Shown here piece after piece: positions 31,493 to 42,353 of a DNA stretch of 64,000 nucleotides; within the stretch, counting starts at the first letter, position 1, and every line of letters starts with the position of its first letter. Source of the stretch: Draba incana (lineage: Eukaryota; Streptophyta; Magnoliopsida; Brassicales; Brassicaceae); contig OY755204.1 of assembly GCA_963576765.1 (NCBI GenBank), positions 19,814,219-19,878,218 of the forward strand, written 5' to 3'. The notes below the pieces were generated by a model. That model ran no database searches, was not told the origin of the DNA, and saw only the letters and a program-made list of their open reading frames with translations. Both the position numbers and the translations under genes were made by a program.

Positions 31493-32302
31493 GTAATGAC
31501 TATGGCCAAAATATTCTGGAAGTCTACATTTGTGAATGAAGTATTATTTGCTTATTCCTAGAAGTCTACATTTGTGTATGAAGGAGTTGGGACGCATAGT
31601 GAAGAAGAAGAAGAAATCAACTAAATCTCTTCATTAGATTTAAATTTTTGTGAAAGTCTAATTGAGTCACTTTGTAAACACAATTTTCTATCACAACAAG
31701 TTCTTAGTGTAATGATAAGCAAGTTCTTTAGAAATTGACTGAAAACTATGATTTATTCAAGATGAAATCGATGGCTTGATTCAAATTCCTAATATACTGC
31801 GGAAAAGTAGAACAACTAATCACTACCACATGACTCGGTCTTTTATTGACTTGTACATAACACATTTGAAAGCTATGATTTCACAACTTACAACAAATGA
31901 AAGGCTAATAAAAGATAAATGAGCTAAGTGTTTACAAACAAGAAAAAGATTTACTACCTATTGAACATGTAAAAACAGAAAAATGTCCAAGTGTGCTTAC
32001 TCAAAAGTAGACTGCAATGGAAGTCTGCTAAAATAAGCTAATTGGTGATCAAAATATAAAATTATTTTGACCTGAAAATCTATAACTAAACATGTACAAA
32101 TCATACACAACAACTATTATGGCACATGTATAAGCAAAATATTTTTTAAAAACTCATTAGAAAATTATATAAATTCATTTTTGAGTTTCTAAACAATATA
32201 GTCTACAACGAGAAGACTTCCCAGAAGTCTACAACGAGAAGACTTCATGGAATTCTCTCTCCAGACTACACATGTAGACTTCTTGGAAGTCTACAAAAAT
32301 AA
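31493..32302. other. right part of the Pack-MULE-like region
   Basis: Non-coding, AT-rich, with repeated AAGTCTACA and TAGACTTC motifs concentrated at 32200-32300. Confidence 0.4.
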
Positions 32303-33175
32303 GGACAAAACCAAAATTTCATGGGGCGAGTCCGGTCATGAAGGTTTTTAAATCGGCTTTCCTGAACAAATTTGGTGATATATAAATCAATGAATCATAA
32401 CATCTAAGCATACATTCCTGCAAATGTTAATGCTACAAAACATATAGTTTTGACTCAATGAAACTCAAATAAAACATAAGAATAATGAGACAAACATAAG
32501 AAAAATAAAAAGATATTAGTACGATCTAATCCCCCCAGGCTTACTTTACACCGTCTCGGAGTGATAGCAAGGTACAATTGGGAGAAATGGACATAATAAA
32601 AAAGAAAAGGAAAACATAAAGATAAGATAAGGATAGATTAAAGTCGATATACCTAGCTCAGAAAGTAGTTAAAAGAGACTCTAGCGTGGTAGGAACATAG
32701 GCGGGAAAGCGGTCTCCATCGGAATCAAGGTCAACGATCTATGTATCTCTGGAACGAGCCTCTAGCTCACGTGATGGCTGTACCAAGGACTCTTGGCCTG
32801 TCCACTCGTGGTCACATGAGTAGTGGTTGCTAATAGCATCATCCTCTGAATCCTCGTCGCGATCAAAACCCGAAAGAAGTGATAAACTACCAAAATTGCA
32901 ATCGGTAATGGTCTCGGTTCGACTCTTGGTTGAGCGCTTGAAGAAGTGAGGGACCATCTTCTTTACCACTTTAACAAGTATAGAAATCAACTTGCCTTGC
33001 TTGAAAACCTTAGCTTCAAGTGCAACTCTCTTCTTTGTTTCCTCGCCTAAACTAGTCATGAACCATTTAATGGACTCATTGTTGCCCGTGGTTGAGAAAG
33101 GAATGGTTCGTGGCTGCGTGTAGGAGAAGGAGGCTACACATTCCATACGTGCTCTCTCCTTGCTCCACAATAGAG
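32303..33175 (-). mobile_element. Athila-like 3' region with env-like ORF remnant
   Basis: 32303-32450 matches host sequence at 36117-36151, 44353-44411 and 45958-45993, and is the uninterrupted copy. A G-rich tract (on the minus strand AAGCCTGGGGGGATTAG, near 32530) and the GAGACGGTGTAAAG context next to it are typical of Athila 3' regions. The 143-aa minus-strand frame 33170..32739 (basic middle with KVVKKMVPHFFKRSTK) could be the end of the extra ORF Athila elements carry downstream of pol; no signature confirms this. Confidence 0.5.
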
Positions 33176-33602
33176 TTGGCGTCTGGGGACGCGTGTCAGC
33201 AGCGTGTTAGCAGCGCTTGACACATTGTGCTCTGTTGATCGGCTATATAAAGGCATTCCCTTGATCAGTTTATCCCATCTAGCTCTGTCCAAACTCCCTT
33301 GTTCCATCCCTTTGTCCACGAATCCTAAGAGAAATCTCTGTCTTTTTGCACCAAAAACCAAAAGATTAGCCCCCTTTCGTTTCCATAACCCTTGTGAGCT
33401 ATTATCCGAGTATGTCTTGATAAGATTAGTCCAAGGATAGTGTTGTCCGTATGAGTATAAGGATATGCGGTCTCACGAGTAGTTAAAGTTCCATAGTAGT
33501 TCTGAGCCTCGTCATCCAAAACCTGTGAGTAGAGTCTCGGTGGTTGATGAGTAGAATCACCGTGGGGTTTTACTTGCTATTATTTACGGTTATAATGCTT
33601 AG
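33176..33602 (+). repeat. LTR-like promoter fragment
   Basis: A TATATAAA box at 33244-33251 is followed by pyrimidine-rich sequence with CCCTTTGTCCACGAATCCTA and a CAAAAACCAAAAG-type stretch. The same arrangement occurs at 63876-64000, so both look like the U3/R region of one LTR family. Truncated on the right by the Athila LTR. Confidence 0.5.
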
Positions 33603-35137
33603 TGATGTGGGTATAATTTTTAACCACTTAACCAACTTTTTGCAAGTGCACAACAATCACAATTAGTGTAGATAAGGGACGAATCCATGAGGACTTGTTA
33701 ACCACACTACTAATTGTAATGAATAAAATAAAGCTATAACAAAATATGGTTTCGTCGTTTGTGTGATTGTTAATGAACACGGATGCAATATGAAGTAAAA
33801 CTCAAAATCAATAAGAGAAAAACGTTAGGATTTAGGAAATTCGTAGAGAATCATGCAACAATAACGATTGATATAATCTAGGGATTTTAGGTATACCAGA
33901 CTGTCTATTACTCATAACACTAAGGTATATATAGTTTTCTCACTTTCGTGGCTCCAACCACTATGTTTAATCACCCTAATAGACTAAACTTTTGATGGTT
34001 ATTACAAAGTTAAAACATGGAATAAAAGTTCAAGTTCTGATAAAGTTCACCAAACTTCTTAACTAACCTTTCGAATTGTTAAGACGCTTGGCTCATCGTA
34101 TACTAGTTCATGCAATATCAAAGCTTTTGAAATCTATATTAACCTAAGATCAAATTTCTAGATGCTCGGTGAAGCAATTATGCATAAAGTATGAATAAAG
34201 ATAAAGATTCTATTGATATCCCTAAACAATCATGAATCAATTATAGAAAACCTAAAATTTAACATGTGAATTACTCAATCATGGTGCACGAAAAACAGCA
34301 AGGATATGATGAAATCATTATGATAAACTTTCTTAAAAGAGTAAGGGATAGAAGATTCTTCTCTATATAAAGTACAATGCGAGATCATCCACCAAAAGCT
34401 TCTAAAACAAGCTATGATGAATTCCTCCAAGGGAAGCGTGGTGGCTGCTCTCTATGAATAAAAATGTTTATGATTTTCAACACACCTTAAAACAAGGGGC
34501 TAAAAACAAGTATATATAGGTCTAGGGTCTTCTAGGGCTTTACTTTGGGCAAAAACGTATTTTTGGTCGAAGCTACAAAATATGGATCACTCACACCAAT
34601 CATCTCTTTGTGTCCGGTGCTGGGCTTCAAATGCTTCATCTTATGCTGGCAATGGTCACGTGCACCGGTCTTAACTCCATCTGGTGTTTGACTCAATTCT
34701 GCACCTTCTTCATCTTTGAGGTAGTTTGACATGTTTTCAAGTGTATCTTCTTGCTCATAGCTCTAAATACGATAAATCCAACTCCATTAGAAATTTGACT
34801 CAAATACCTTGAATTGTAGCCAAAATTTATTAAAATCCAAGTTGATTTAATCTTCCGTCCGTAGGAAAACATCAGACTCTTCAATGTTGTCCAACTTGGT
34901 AAAATGTGATATCTTGATAAATATTTGGCTTAGACTAAGTCTTGGGCTTGTGAAACTTATTGTAGCTTAGAATACACCTCTTTAAACTTTATTTTCTCCT
35001 TTTTGATGATTTTCGCTGTTAAGACTCTAAAACTACAAATACGAGGAAAAACTACTTCTTTGGTGTAAATCCTTATTAAAATACTTAGAAAATGCATTGA
35101 AATAGATAGTAATATAGGTAAAATATGGATTATATCA
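33603..35137 (-). repeat. Athila-like LTR, minus orientation (1535 bp)
   Basis: TG...CA ends on either strand; on the minus strand it starts TGATATAATCC and is preceded by the purine tract AGTCTGGGGGAGT (35150-35138), so it is the 3' LTR of a minus-strand element. Homologous to 44412-45957 in the opposite orientation. Confidence 0.7.
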
Positions 35138-36146
35138 ACTCCCCCAGACTTAAACCTTTCTTATCTCTAAGCAAAATCCAAGAATAGAAAGGTGGTTGAA
35201 AATACGGGAACTCACAAATTCTGATAAATGTAGTGCTGACACTATGATTCGCGATCGATTCGAGGGCACCTTCATCATCCGCCATCCATGACTTTCACAA
35301 CATGTACCATACTTTAAATAACAATTTTACCAAGTCTCAACGGCACTTCAATTGACTCTAAGTGTGGAGTTTCTCATCAAGGAATTGTTATGTAAACGGC
35401 TTGGTATAGAAAGGCTAATTTAATTGGTGAGACTAATAGTGTTTAGGGTTACTATATTCTCTGGGAGATGCGAGATATTATGCAAAATCAAAAGAGAGAA
35501 CATACCTATTGGAGTCCACGGTCCTAACCACTTCGATGCCTTCTCCCTCAGACTTAGATCTTTCTCCGGAAATTGCCGTAAATCAATATAAATTGCATCA
35601 TTGTTCACACTTCTTCACGTTGTTCCCTGAGGATGTTTCCTTGGCCTTAGACTCCTTATGGACACATTTCCATTCCCGATTGTTCATTTTTTTTTAAAAA
35701 CGGGAAAAACGGTGTTTAAGAATATGAGTCAAAATCCAAATCACAAATTTGTTACCATGTAATGTGGATCCAAAGTTATGCCATTCTCTAAGAGTAATCT
35801 TCGTTATACTTCACCAGAATTTGTCACTACCACATCTCTAATGGTTAGATTTGCGTCGATCCTCTTTCTCTTCGACGTTTTTGCACAAATCTGCATATAA
35901 TAAATGAATACAAAAATGCATGAGGTCTGAAAGAAAGGCTTAGGGTATAGGTGTGATACCAAGTAAAAATGAGCTGGCCATTCAAGACACAAAGAGTTGT
36001 AAAAAGGAAAAAAGTATCTTGAACGTGTGAAATGTTTCCAAGTCTTACTTCTTAATGAGAAACAATGAATGGGTTAGTGTAAATAGAGCTGAAATTGATT
36101 AGTATAAGACGATATAAAACCAAAATTTTATGGGGCGAGTCCGGTC
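35138..36146 (-). mobile_element. Athila-like 3' non-coding region
   Basis: Follows the LTR and its purine tract on the minus strand; reads into TGGGGCGAGTCCGGTCATG near 36131, a sequence also present at 32320. It is interrupted at 36151/44353 by the next element. No pol domain is visible; the small frames are not convincing. Confidence 0.6.
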
Positions 36147-36151
36147 ATGAA

Positions 36152-37767
36152 TGTAATGCCCGTTCCTGGTCTAGGCCAAGGACAGACCCAGTCCCGCCGG
36201 AAGACCGGATCCAACAAGGATCATTTGGCCTTCGGACTGGCCAAGCACCTCCGTGACGTAAGCATGACATGTCCGTGACTAAGCCGCCTGCTTGCCTGCC
36301 TGTCCGTGACTAAGCTGCCTGCTTGTCTGCCTGTCCGTGACTAAGCTACCTGGCTGCCTGCTTCAGCCAAGGAGCCTTGACTCAGCTGCATGACAAAGTA
36401 GCTACTGTCTTCGGATCAAGTCCCTCTTATCCTTGTGGCCACGTGTTGCCCTAGGATTAAGTCCAGTGGAGCAGCATGCTCCACATCATCGGTGAGGTGT
36501 CTAGCCAAGTCACCACCTTCCCGCGCCTATATAAGCAAGACCCCAGACCCAACCTGAAGGGCAGAACCACACTTAAACTCTCAAGAAAGCCTTACGCTGT
36601 CCGATCAATCTGAGCCAAGTTCAGTTTTCATCGAGCAGTTTACATGAATCCTCGATCCGTTATCAAATAAACTAAGCAAAGTCCTGTCTGATTCATCAGT
36701 CCCAACGACAGTGCCAAGGCCAGTACCGTGAACCAGCCTAGCAGTCCTAAAGTGTTTTCAAGAAAGCTTTGGGTAAGCTTCCTATGATCGGATCTTTGCC
36801 TAAGATTCTCGTTCTAATCATGAGTTTAACCTTAGCTACTTGATCTTGTACTTAGGAATCCAACACGAATTGTTGGATCAGTCCCAGGAAGGTTTCTAAA
36901 GATCTGAAGCAGCCTCATCTAAGACCCGATCCTATCTAGGTTAGACCAGTTAACTGATTTCCATAAGTTTTTCCTTGAAATACTCTAAGTGTTGCCTTAG
37001 TAACCTTGAAACTCGTTTGTTCAGGAACAAGCTCGAGTCTAAGGCAGAAATCCGAGAGTAAAGTCTTAAGCAGACTCGCATACTTCATCTTTTAAGGTGA
37101 GTCTAAGTTATGCATGTTTGTGTGTTGATGAGTAGAACACACATTTGTTTATTGTTCTGCTTATATCTGTAGAGGTTCGTGTCAAAGAATTCACTAGAAT
37201 TGATAAGGGTTTTAACTAGTGAAAAAGGGTAAAGAATGATCTATGTGTTTGATTGGTATTGAGTGTTTGCTTGGTTAATTATTTTATACGAATTGAGTTT
37301 TAAGTAATTCATTCGTAAAATTGCTAAGTGTTGAGAATGAACCTAATCATTTTTGTTTACAAGTTTATATGCATAAATGGTTAATGGTAAATCATAGACT
37401 TGTTAAACTTGTTAAAAACGCGGTATGTCATTCCTGTGTTTCCTTTGCTTAATGTTTACAATGTATATGAATGTTTTGGAGTGTTAGACTCAGAATCGAA
37501 TATAATTTGTAATCGTTTAAAATCCTAAGTATAAATTAATAAAGGAAAGGTTTTGAATGACTCGGGTTTCATATGATACTTAGTCCTGTCTGGATGATCC
37601 AACTATCGGTTATAGCTCGGGTTGGCAAGCCTTGAGTTGTATTTCGATAGGGATGGATGCTTGAGTGTCTAGTCTAGGGATTTTGGATGTGTTCCTTGAA
37701 CCTCTGATCGGGCACTTAAGTGTTCCTCAGTGGCGTCTCCGTTTAGATTTTGTTCGGGGGCATTACA
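36152..37767 (+). repeat. 5' LTR (1616 bp)
   Basis: TATA box TATATAAG at 36528-36535. Direct repeats of a GTCCGTGACTAAGC unit near 36265-36350. Lacks a block of about 435 bp present in the 3' LTR (43587-44022), which lies just after GTATGTCATTCC. Confidence 0.88.
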
Positions 37768-37771
37768 AAAG

Positions 37772-37783
37772 TGGTATCATTGC
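37772..37783 (+). other. primer-binding site
   Basis: TGGTATCATTGC, a variant of the initiator-Met tRNA site with changes at its end, four bases after the LTR. Confidence 0.7.
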
Positions 37784-37931
37784 TTTCGTTTTATGATGCT
37801 CAAATGGGACTTGGTTTTCAAATGTTTTATCAAGTCAAAATTGTCACAAAAGCAAGTAGGATAAACTAATTATGTTCCTGTGTTATATTATGTTTAATTT
37901 GGGATGGGACTTACCTGATTCTTTGATGCAG

Positions 37932-39423
37932 ATGTATGTGCCAGCACATCGTGATTGGCCTGATACGTGATTATGGGGAGCACCAAGAGGGTGCAGACAA
38001 CCATCTCTAGGGTATCCGGGATGATATCCTGGTCTTCCTCCACCTGAGCCAGAGGATTCGTATACGTCGATCGATACGGATCCTTCCGAGGATATTTCAG
38101 ATGTTTCAGAGTATGTTTCAGAACCATTGGTTGAGTACCCATATTACACCGATGAGAACTCTCCACACTCGATGCCGGAGTTAGGACTTCGAGATCTTAG
38201 TGTTCCCGGACCTGAGGGATCACACCATGGTCACGTTGGATGGTTATCCACCAAATCGTCAGAGTCTTTACCATGGTATCATAGAGATGACACTAGTTTC
38301 GAGGGACCAAGTAGATCAGGATACGATGGCAGACTTTTACCGCATTATTTAGCACCATCACGGTTGCCATCGAGATCCCTGTCAGTTACTTCCCGTAGAA
38401 GATATCCATAGATTCAGGGCAAGAGCGGATCTGAAGTCGTTCTAGTTGTCCCAATCATGAGGGAAGAGGACTGAGAAGGACGGGATCTGAAGTGAGGAGC
38501 ACCGATGATAGCGTGATAAGAGAGCTTAGTCAAATAGTAGGTCGCATGAGGAATCGAAGAATTTCTCAAGGACGTCAGGATCTGCATCAGTTGGGAACAC
38601 GGAAATTCTTTGGAGATAAAGGACCTTTCAAAGCCGATTCATGGTTGAAGCATATCGAGAAGAATTTCGGTGATACTCGCTGCCCAGAGGATTTCAAGAC
38701 CGATGTAGATGTACATTCCTTGATGAAGGATGCTAGTAATTGGTGGGATGGCATCAAGATTTAGTATATGAGCACAGAGATTACATGGGACATCTTTAGG
38801 AGGGAGTTCGAGAGGAAGTATTTTCCACTTGAAGCAAGGGATCGAATGGAAGCAAAGTTTTAGAAGTTGGTACAAGGACAAAGTAGTGTGCGAGACTATG
38901 AAGCTGAGTTTACTCGACTTCGACGATACGGACATTATGGGTTAGGTGATGAACCTGTGGTTATCAAGAAGTTTTTGCGGGGATTGTGGCCACAGATCAT
39001 GAGTAGACTCGTTGTGAATCAGTATTACAGTCTTTTTGAGTTTATGTTGAAGAAGGGATTAGAGTTGAGCAAGCTGCTGAAGAACAAGTAGAACAACTTT
39101 ACCAAGAGTCAAAACAGCCACCAGCACAACAACAACAACAACAACCAGGGCCAAGAAATCAAGTGGTCAAATCGGGTAATTGGACACAAGGACGAGGATG
39201 CGGCCAAGGTCAGGGTCAGACCTTTGGCCGTGGACAAGTTCAAGGTCGTGGGCAGACATCTAGACGAGGACGGGGTAGAGGAGCTGCCGGTAGAGGAACA
39301 CCGACAAGGGACCAACTACCCGAGTGTTTTAAGTGTGGTGGCCGAGGCCATTATGCTAGAACTTGTCCCAGTGGGGGACGGACCTCACGGCCTGTGCCGG
39401 TTCATGTTGTTTGTTTTACTTGA
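37932..39423 (+). pseudogene. gag: gag with zinc knuckle, broken
   Basis: From ATG 37932 (MYVPAHRDWPD) the frame meets stops at about 37968 and 38010, reopens as an acidic Ser/Pro-rich segment (38127-38411), then as the capsid part 38492-38764 and 38867-39091 (ASNWWDGI, FERKYFP, RRYGHYGLGDEPVV). The nucleocapsid part (39163-39423) is Arg/Gly-rich with CFKCGGRGHYARTC, a complete CX2CX4HX4C knuckle; a second knuckle follows but is cut by a stop. At least five lesions. Confidence 0.8.
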
Positions 39424-39779
39424 AACCAACCTGGACACTATGCGACTTCTTGTCCAGTTACGCATCCTATAGGACAGACGAATCAGCAAGCATGAGTACG
39501 AGTTATGGAGTGGGAGATTGTGCCTGAGGTAAAGATAGAGACTCCACTAGAGATTGAACCACCCGCTAAACGACCAGCAATTACAGGACGTTTGTATTCC
39601 CTAGATAAACTCGAACCCACTCGACCTTCTAAAGGTCCTGTTTCAGGTAAATAAGGGTTCTACCTTTAATACTTTTTGTGATGTTTTGGTGTGTATGTAA
39701 ATATGTGTGAATCTTTTGGTGATGAATGATATATATATAAGAATTTTAATTGAAAGTTTATTTGCATATCTAGGAACGT

Positions 39780-40740
39780 TACATGTGTGTGGTGTACCAA
39801 CTCATGTTCTGTTTGACTCGGGTGCAATGCATAGTTTTGTGTCACTGGATGTTGTATCAAAATTCCAATGCATCGGCTGCATTAATGCGGTTAATGAATG
39901 AAGTCTTCCGGGATTACTTAGATGAGTTTGTCATCATTTACATTGATGATATCCTTATCTATTCTAAAACCGCAAAGGAGCATGAGATACACCTGGAGAA
40001 AGTATTGGACCGATTAAGAAGCCATAAGCTTTTTACAAAGTTTAGCAAATGTAGCTTTTGGAAGCGAGAGATAGGATTCTTAGGGTATCGGGTATCAGAG
40101 CGAGGAGTTTCGGTCAACCCGAAAAAGATTGATGCAGTACAAGACTGGCCACAACCGACCACCGCCACGAAAATACGGAGATTTCTAGGATTAGCTGGGT
40201 GTTACCGAAAATTTGTCAAAGGATTTTCAAGTAATCCAAGCCCTGAACTCGCTTGACTGGTAAAGGCGTAGTCTTTGAATGGAATGAGAAAACGGAGAAA
40301 GCATTCAATCAGTTAAAGAAGGCTTTGACCACCGCACCGATCTTAGCCTTACGGGAGCCAAGTCAACCATTTACCGTATTTACCGATGCATGTGGAACAT
40401 GATTAGGAGCAGTGTTAATGCAAGGCAAGAAAGTAATTTCTTATGCATCTAGACAGTTAAGGAAAAATGAAGAGAATTATCGAGTGCATAATTTAGAGTT
40501 AGCTGCAGTAGTATTCGCTCTTAAAATCTGGAGATCTTACCTTTACGGAGCATCACTACAAGTGATGACCGATCATCAAAGCTTAAAGTATCTATCTACC
40601 CAACCTGAACTTAACGTAAGACACAGAAGGTGGATGGAATGTATAGCGACTATGATTTAAATATTGGTTACCACCGAGGAAAGGTAAACGTAGTCGCAGA
40701 TGCCTTGAGTCGCCGTAGAGCATGTATTGATGCAGAGAAA
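39780..40740 (+). pseudogene. protease-RT fusion scar and RNase H
   Basis: Protease starts normally (GTLHVCGVPTHVLFDSGA) but at about 39865 jumps straight into the RT palm (ALMRLMNEVF, then IYIDDILIYSK), removing the protease end and the RT fingers present in the relative at 49485-50690. The catalytic Asp-Asp of RT remains. RT thumb follows (RRFLGLAG), then RNase H (VFTDAC, stop near 40400, YASRQLRKNEENY, VADALSRRR) with another frameshift at about 40640. Confidence 0.85.
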
Positions 40741-41977
40741 CACTTGATGAGTCTCAACGCTGAATTTAAGAAGATTAGGTTGTCAGCCTTAGATGGAGAA
40801 AGTAGTGAGCCGTTAGGTTTACAAGCAGTGAACCAAGCGAGTTTACAACAACGCATTCGACAGGAGCAGAGAGAAGATGAGAAACGGAAGGAAATCATCG
40901 AGGGATTAACCAACCAAGGAAAACCAAATGCAAGTTGATACCATTTGGCTGCAGATGGTACCTTGCTTTAGAATAAGAGGATTACTGTGCCTAAGGAACA
41001 AGGCCTACGAGAAGAAATCCTCAGGACTGCACATCATTCTCGACTTAGTATCCATCTTGGAAGTATTAAGATGTATCGGGATATTCATCAGTATTATCAT
41101 TGGCCGGGAATGAAACGATCTATAGCAAAATGGGTAGCACAGTGCCAGACATGTCAGCAAGTTAAGATAAAACATCAAGTGCCGGCCAAATTACTAAAAA
41201 GTCTACGAGTCCCAGAATGGAAATAGGATTCAATTTCTATGAGACTTTGTATCAGGGCAACCAAAAGCACCCGAACGGGGAAACGATGCGATTTGGGTAA
41301 TCGTAGATCGTTTAACTAAAAGTGCTCACTTTCTACCCATAAGGCTGGATGATAATATTGAGATATTGGCTAAGTTATATTTGGATGAGATTGTAAAGTT
41401 ACATGGAGTTCCAGCCAATATCATATCTGACAGTGAACCCCGATTCATGGCTAGATTATGGCAAGCCCTTCAGAAAGCTTTAGGGACAGATTTGTACATG
41501 AGTACCTCGTTTCATCCACAGACTGATGGACAAACAAAGAGGACAATCAGAACACTCGAGGATCTTCTTCGGATGTGTGTGTTAGACTGGGCAAACACAT
41601 GGGAAAACCACGTACCTTAAGTGGAGTTTGCATATAATAATAGCTATCATGATTCTATTGGTATGTCGCCGTATGAAGCATTATACGGATGCCCTTATCG
41701 ATCACCTATCTGTTGGACTGAAATAGGAGAAAAACAAGAGTTTGGGCCAGAATTAGTGAGAGAAACTACGGAGAAAATTAGCCTTGTTCGGGCTAATATG
41801 AAGAAGGCCCAAGACCGTCAAAAGATGTATGCTGACCAGCACAGGAGACCAGTGGTATTTGAAGTTGATAAATGGGTATGGCTGAAAGCTGAAGCGGAAA
41901 AAGAAAAGGATAGATTTGGTAAGCCAAGTAAGTTGACCCTGCAATCCCAAGGCCCTTACCGCATAGTTAAAGAATAA
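40741..41977 (+). pseudogene. integrase, third catalytic residue lost
   Basis: After a linker, the H2C2 domain (HHSRLSIHLG, CQTCQQVK) is intact at 40987-41226. The core is broken at about 41225-41250 by a stop at a conserved Trp and a frameshift. Downstream, SDSEPRF keeps the second Asp, but the third acidic residue is Lys in GQTKRTIRT. The C-terminal domain continues to 41977 after a stop at 41618 (VRETTEKISLVRANMKKAQD). Confidence 0.82.
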
Positions 41978-42340
41978 GAGAAGTGGCTTATCAATTAGAT
42001 CTTCCTTCAGATAAAGGAATGCATAACGTCTTCCTGGTCTCTATGTTACGTAAGTTTGTTTGCCGGCCAGAAGAACCTCAACCGCAACGGATACCAGATC
42101 CACAAAACGAATTTAGACCTCCTTCCCAATAACCTTTAAGGATTGGTGAGACACGAACTAGATTTCTCAAAGGACGAGAGATTTCTCAAATTAAGGTTAT
42201 AAGAAGAAAAGAACCATCGAGATGTTATTTCGTGGGAAGATGAATCAAGGCTTAGAAATTCTCACTCAGAAATATTTACCGACCCTAGAACTAATGAAGT
42301 CAGACCGTCACATAGATGAGAATTCGGGCCGAATTCATAT
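41978..42340 (+). pseudogene. chromodomain-like tail relic
   Basis: Two frames together give RIGETRTRFLKGREISQIKV and DVISWEDESRLRN, resembling the end of chromoviral integrases. No continuous frame. Confidence 0.55.
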
Positions 42341-42353
42341 AAGGAGGGGAGAA
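42341..42353 (+). other. polypurine tract
   Basis: AAGGAGGGGAGAA immediately before the 3' LTR. Confidence 0.75.

Larger units (their letters stand above)
28866..32302 (+). mobile_element. Pack-MULE-like region with captured exon fragments
   Basis: The left end (AAAATTGCTAAAACTACACC) resembles a Mutator-type terminal sequence, followed by a zone rich in GAAGTCTACA and its complement; the same motif returns at 31515-31575 and 32010-32300. Between them are a TATA box, splice-like borders and fragments resembling at least two unrelated host genes. No transposase is visible. The right terminal repeat is absent, apparently cut off at the Athila junction near 32302. Class assignment is inference; capture of exons with introns is what the sequence shows. 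Confidence 0.5.
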
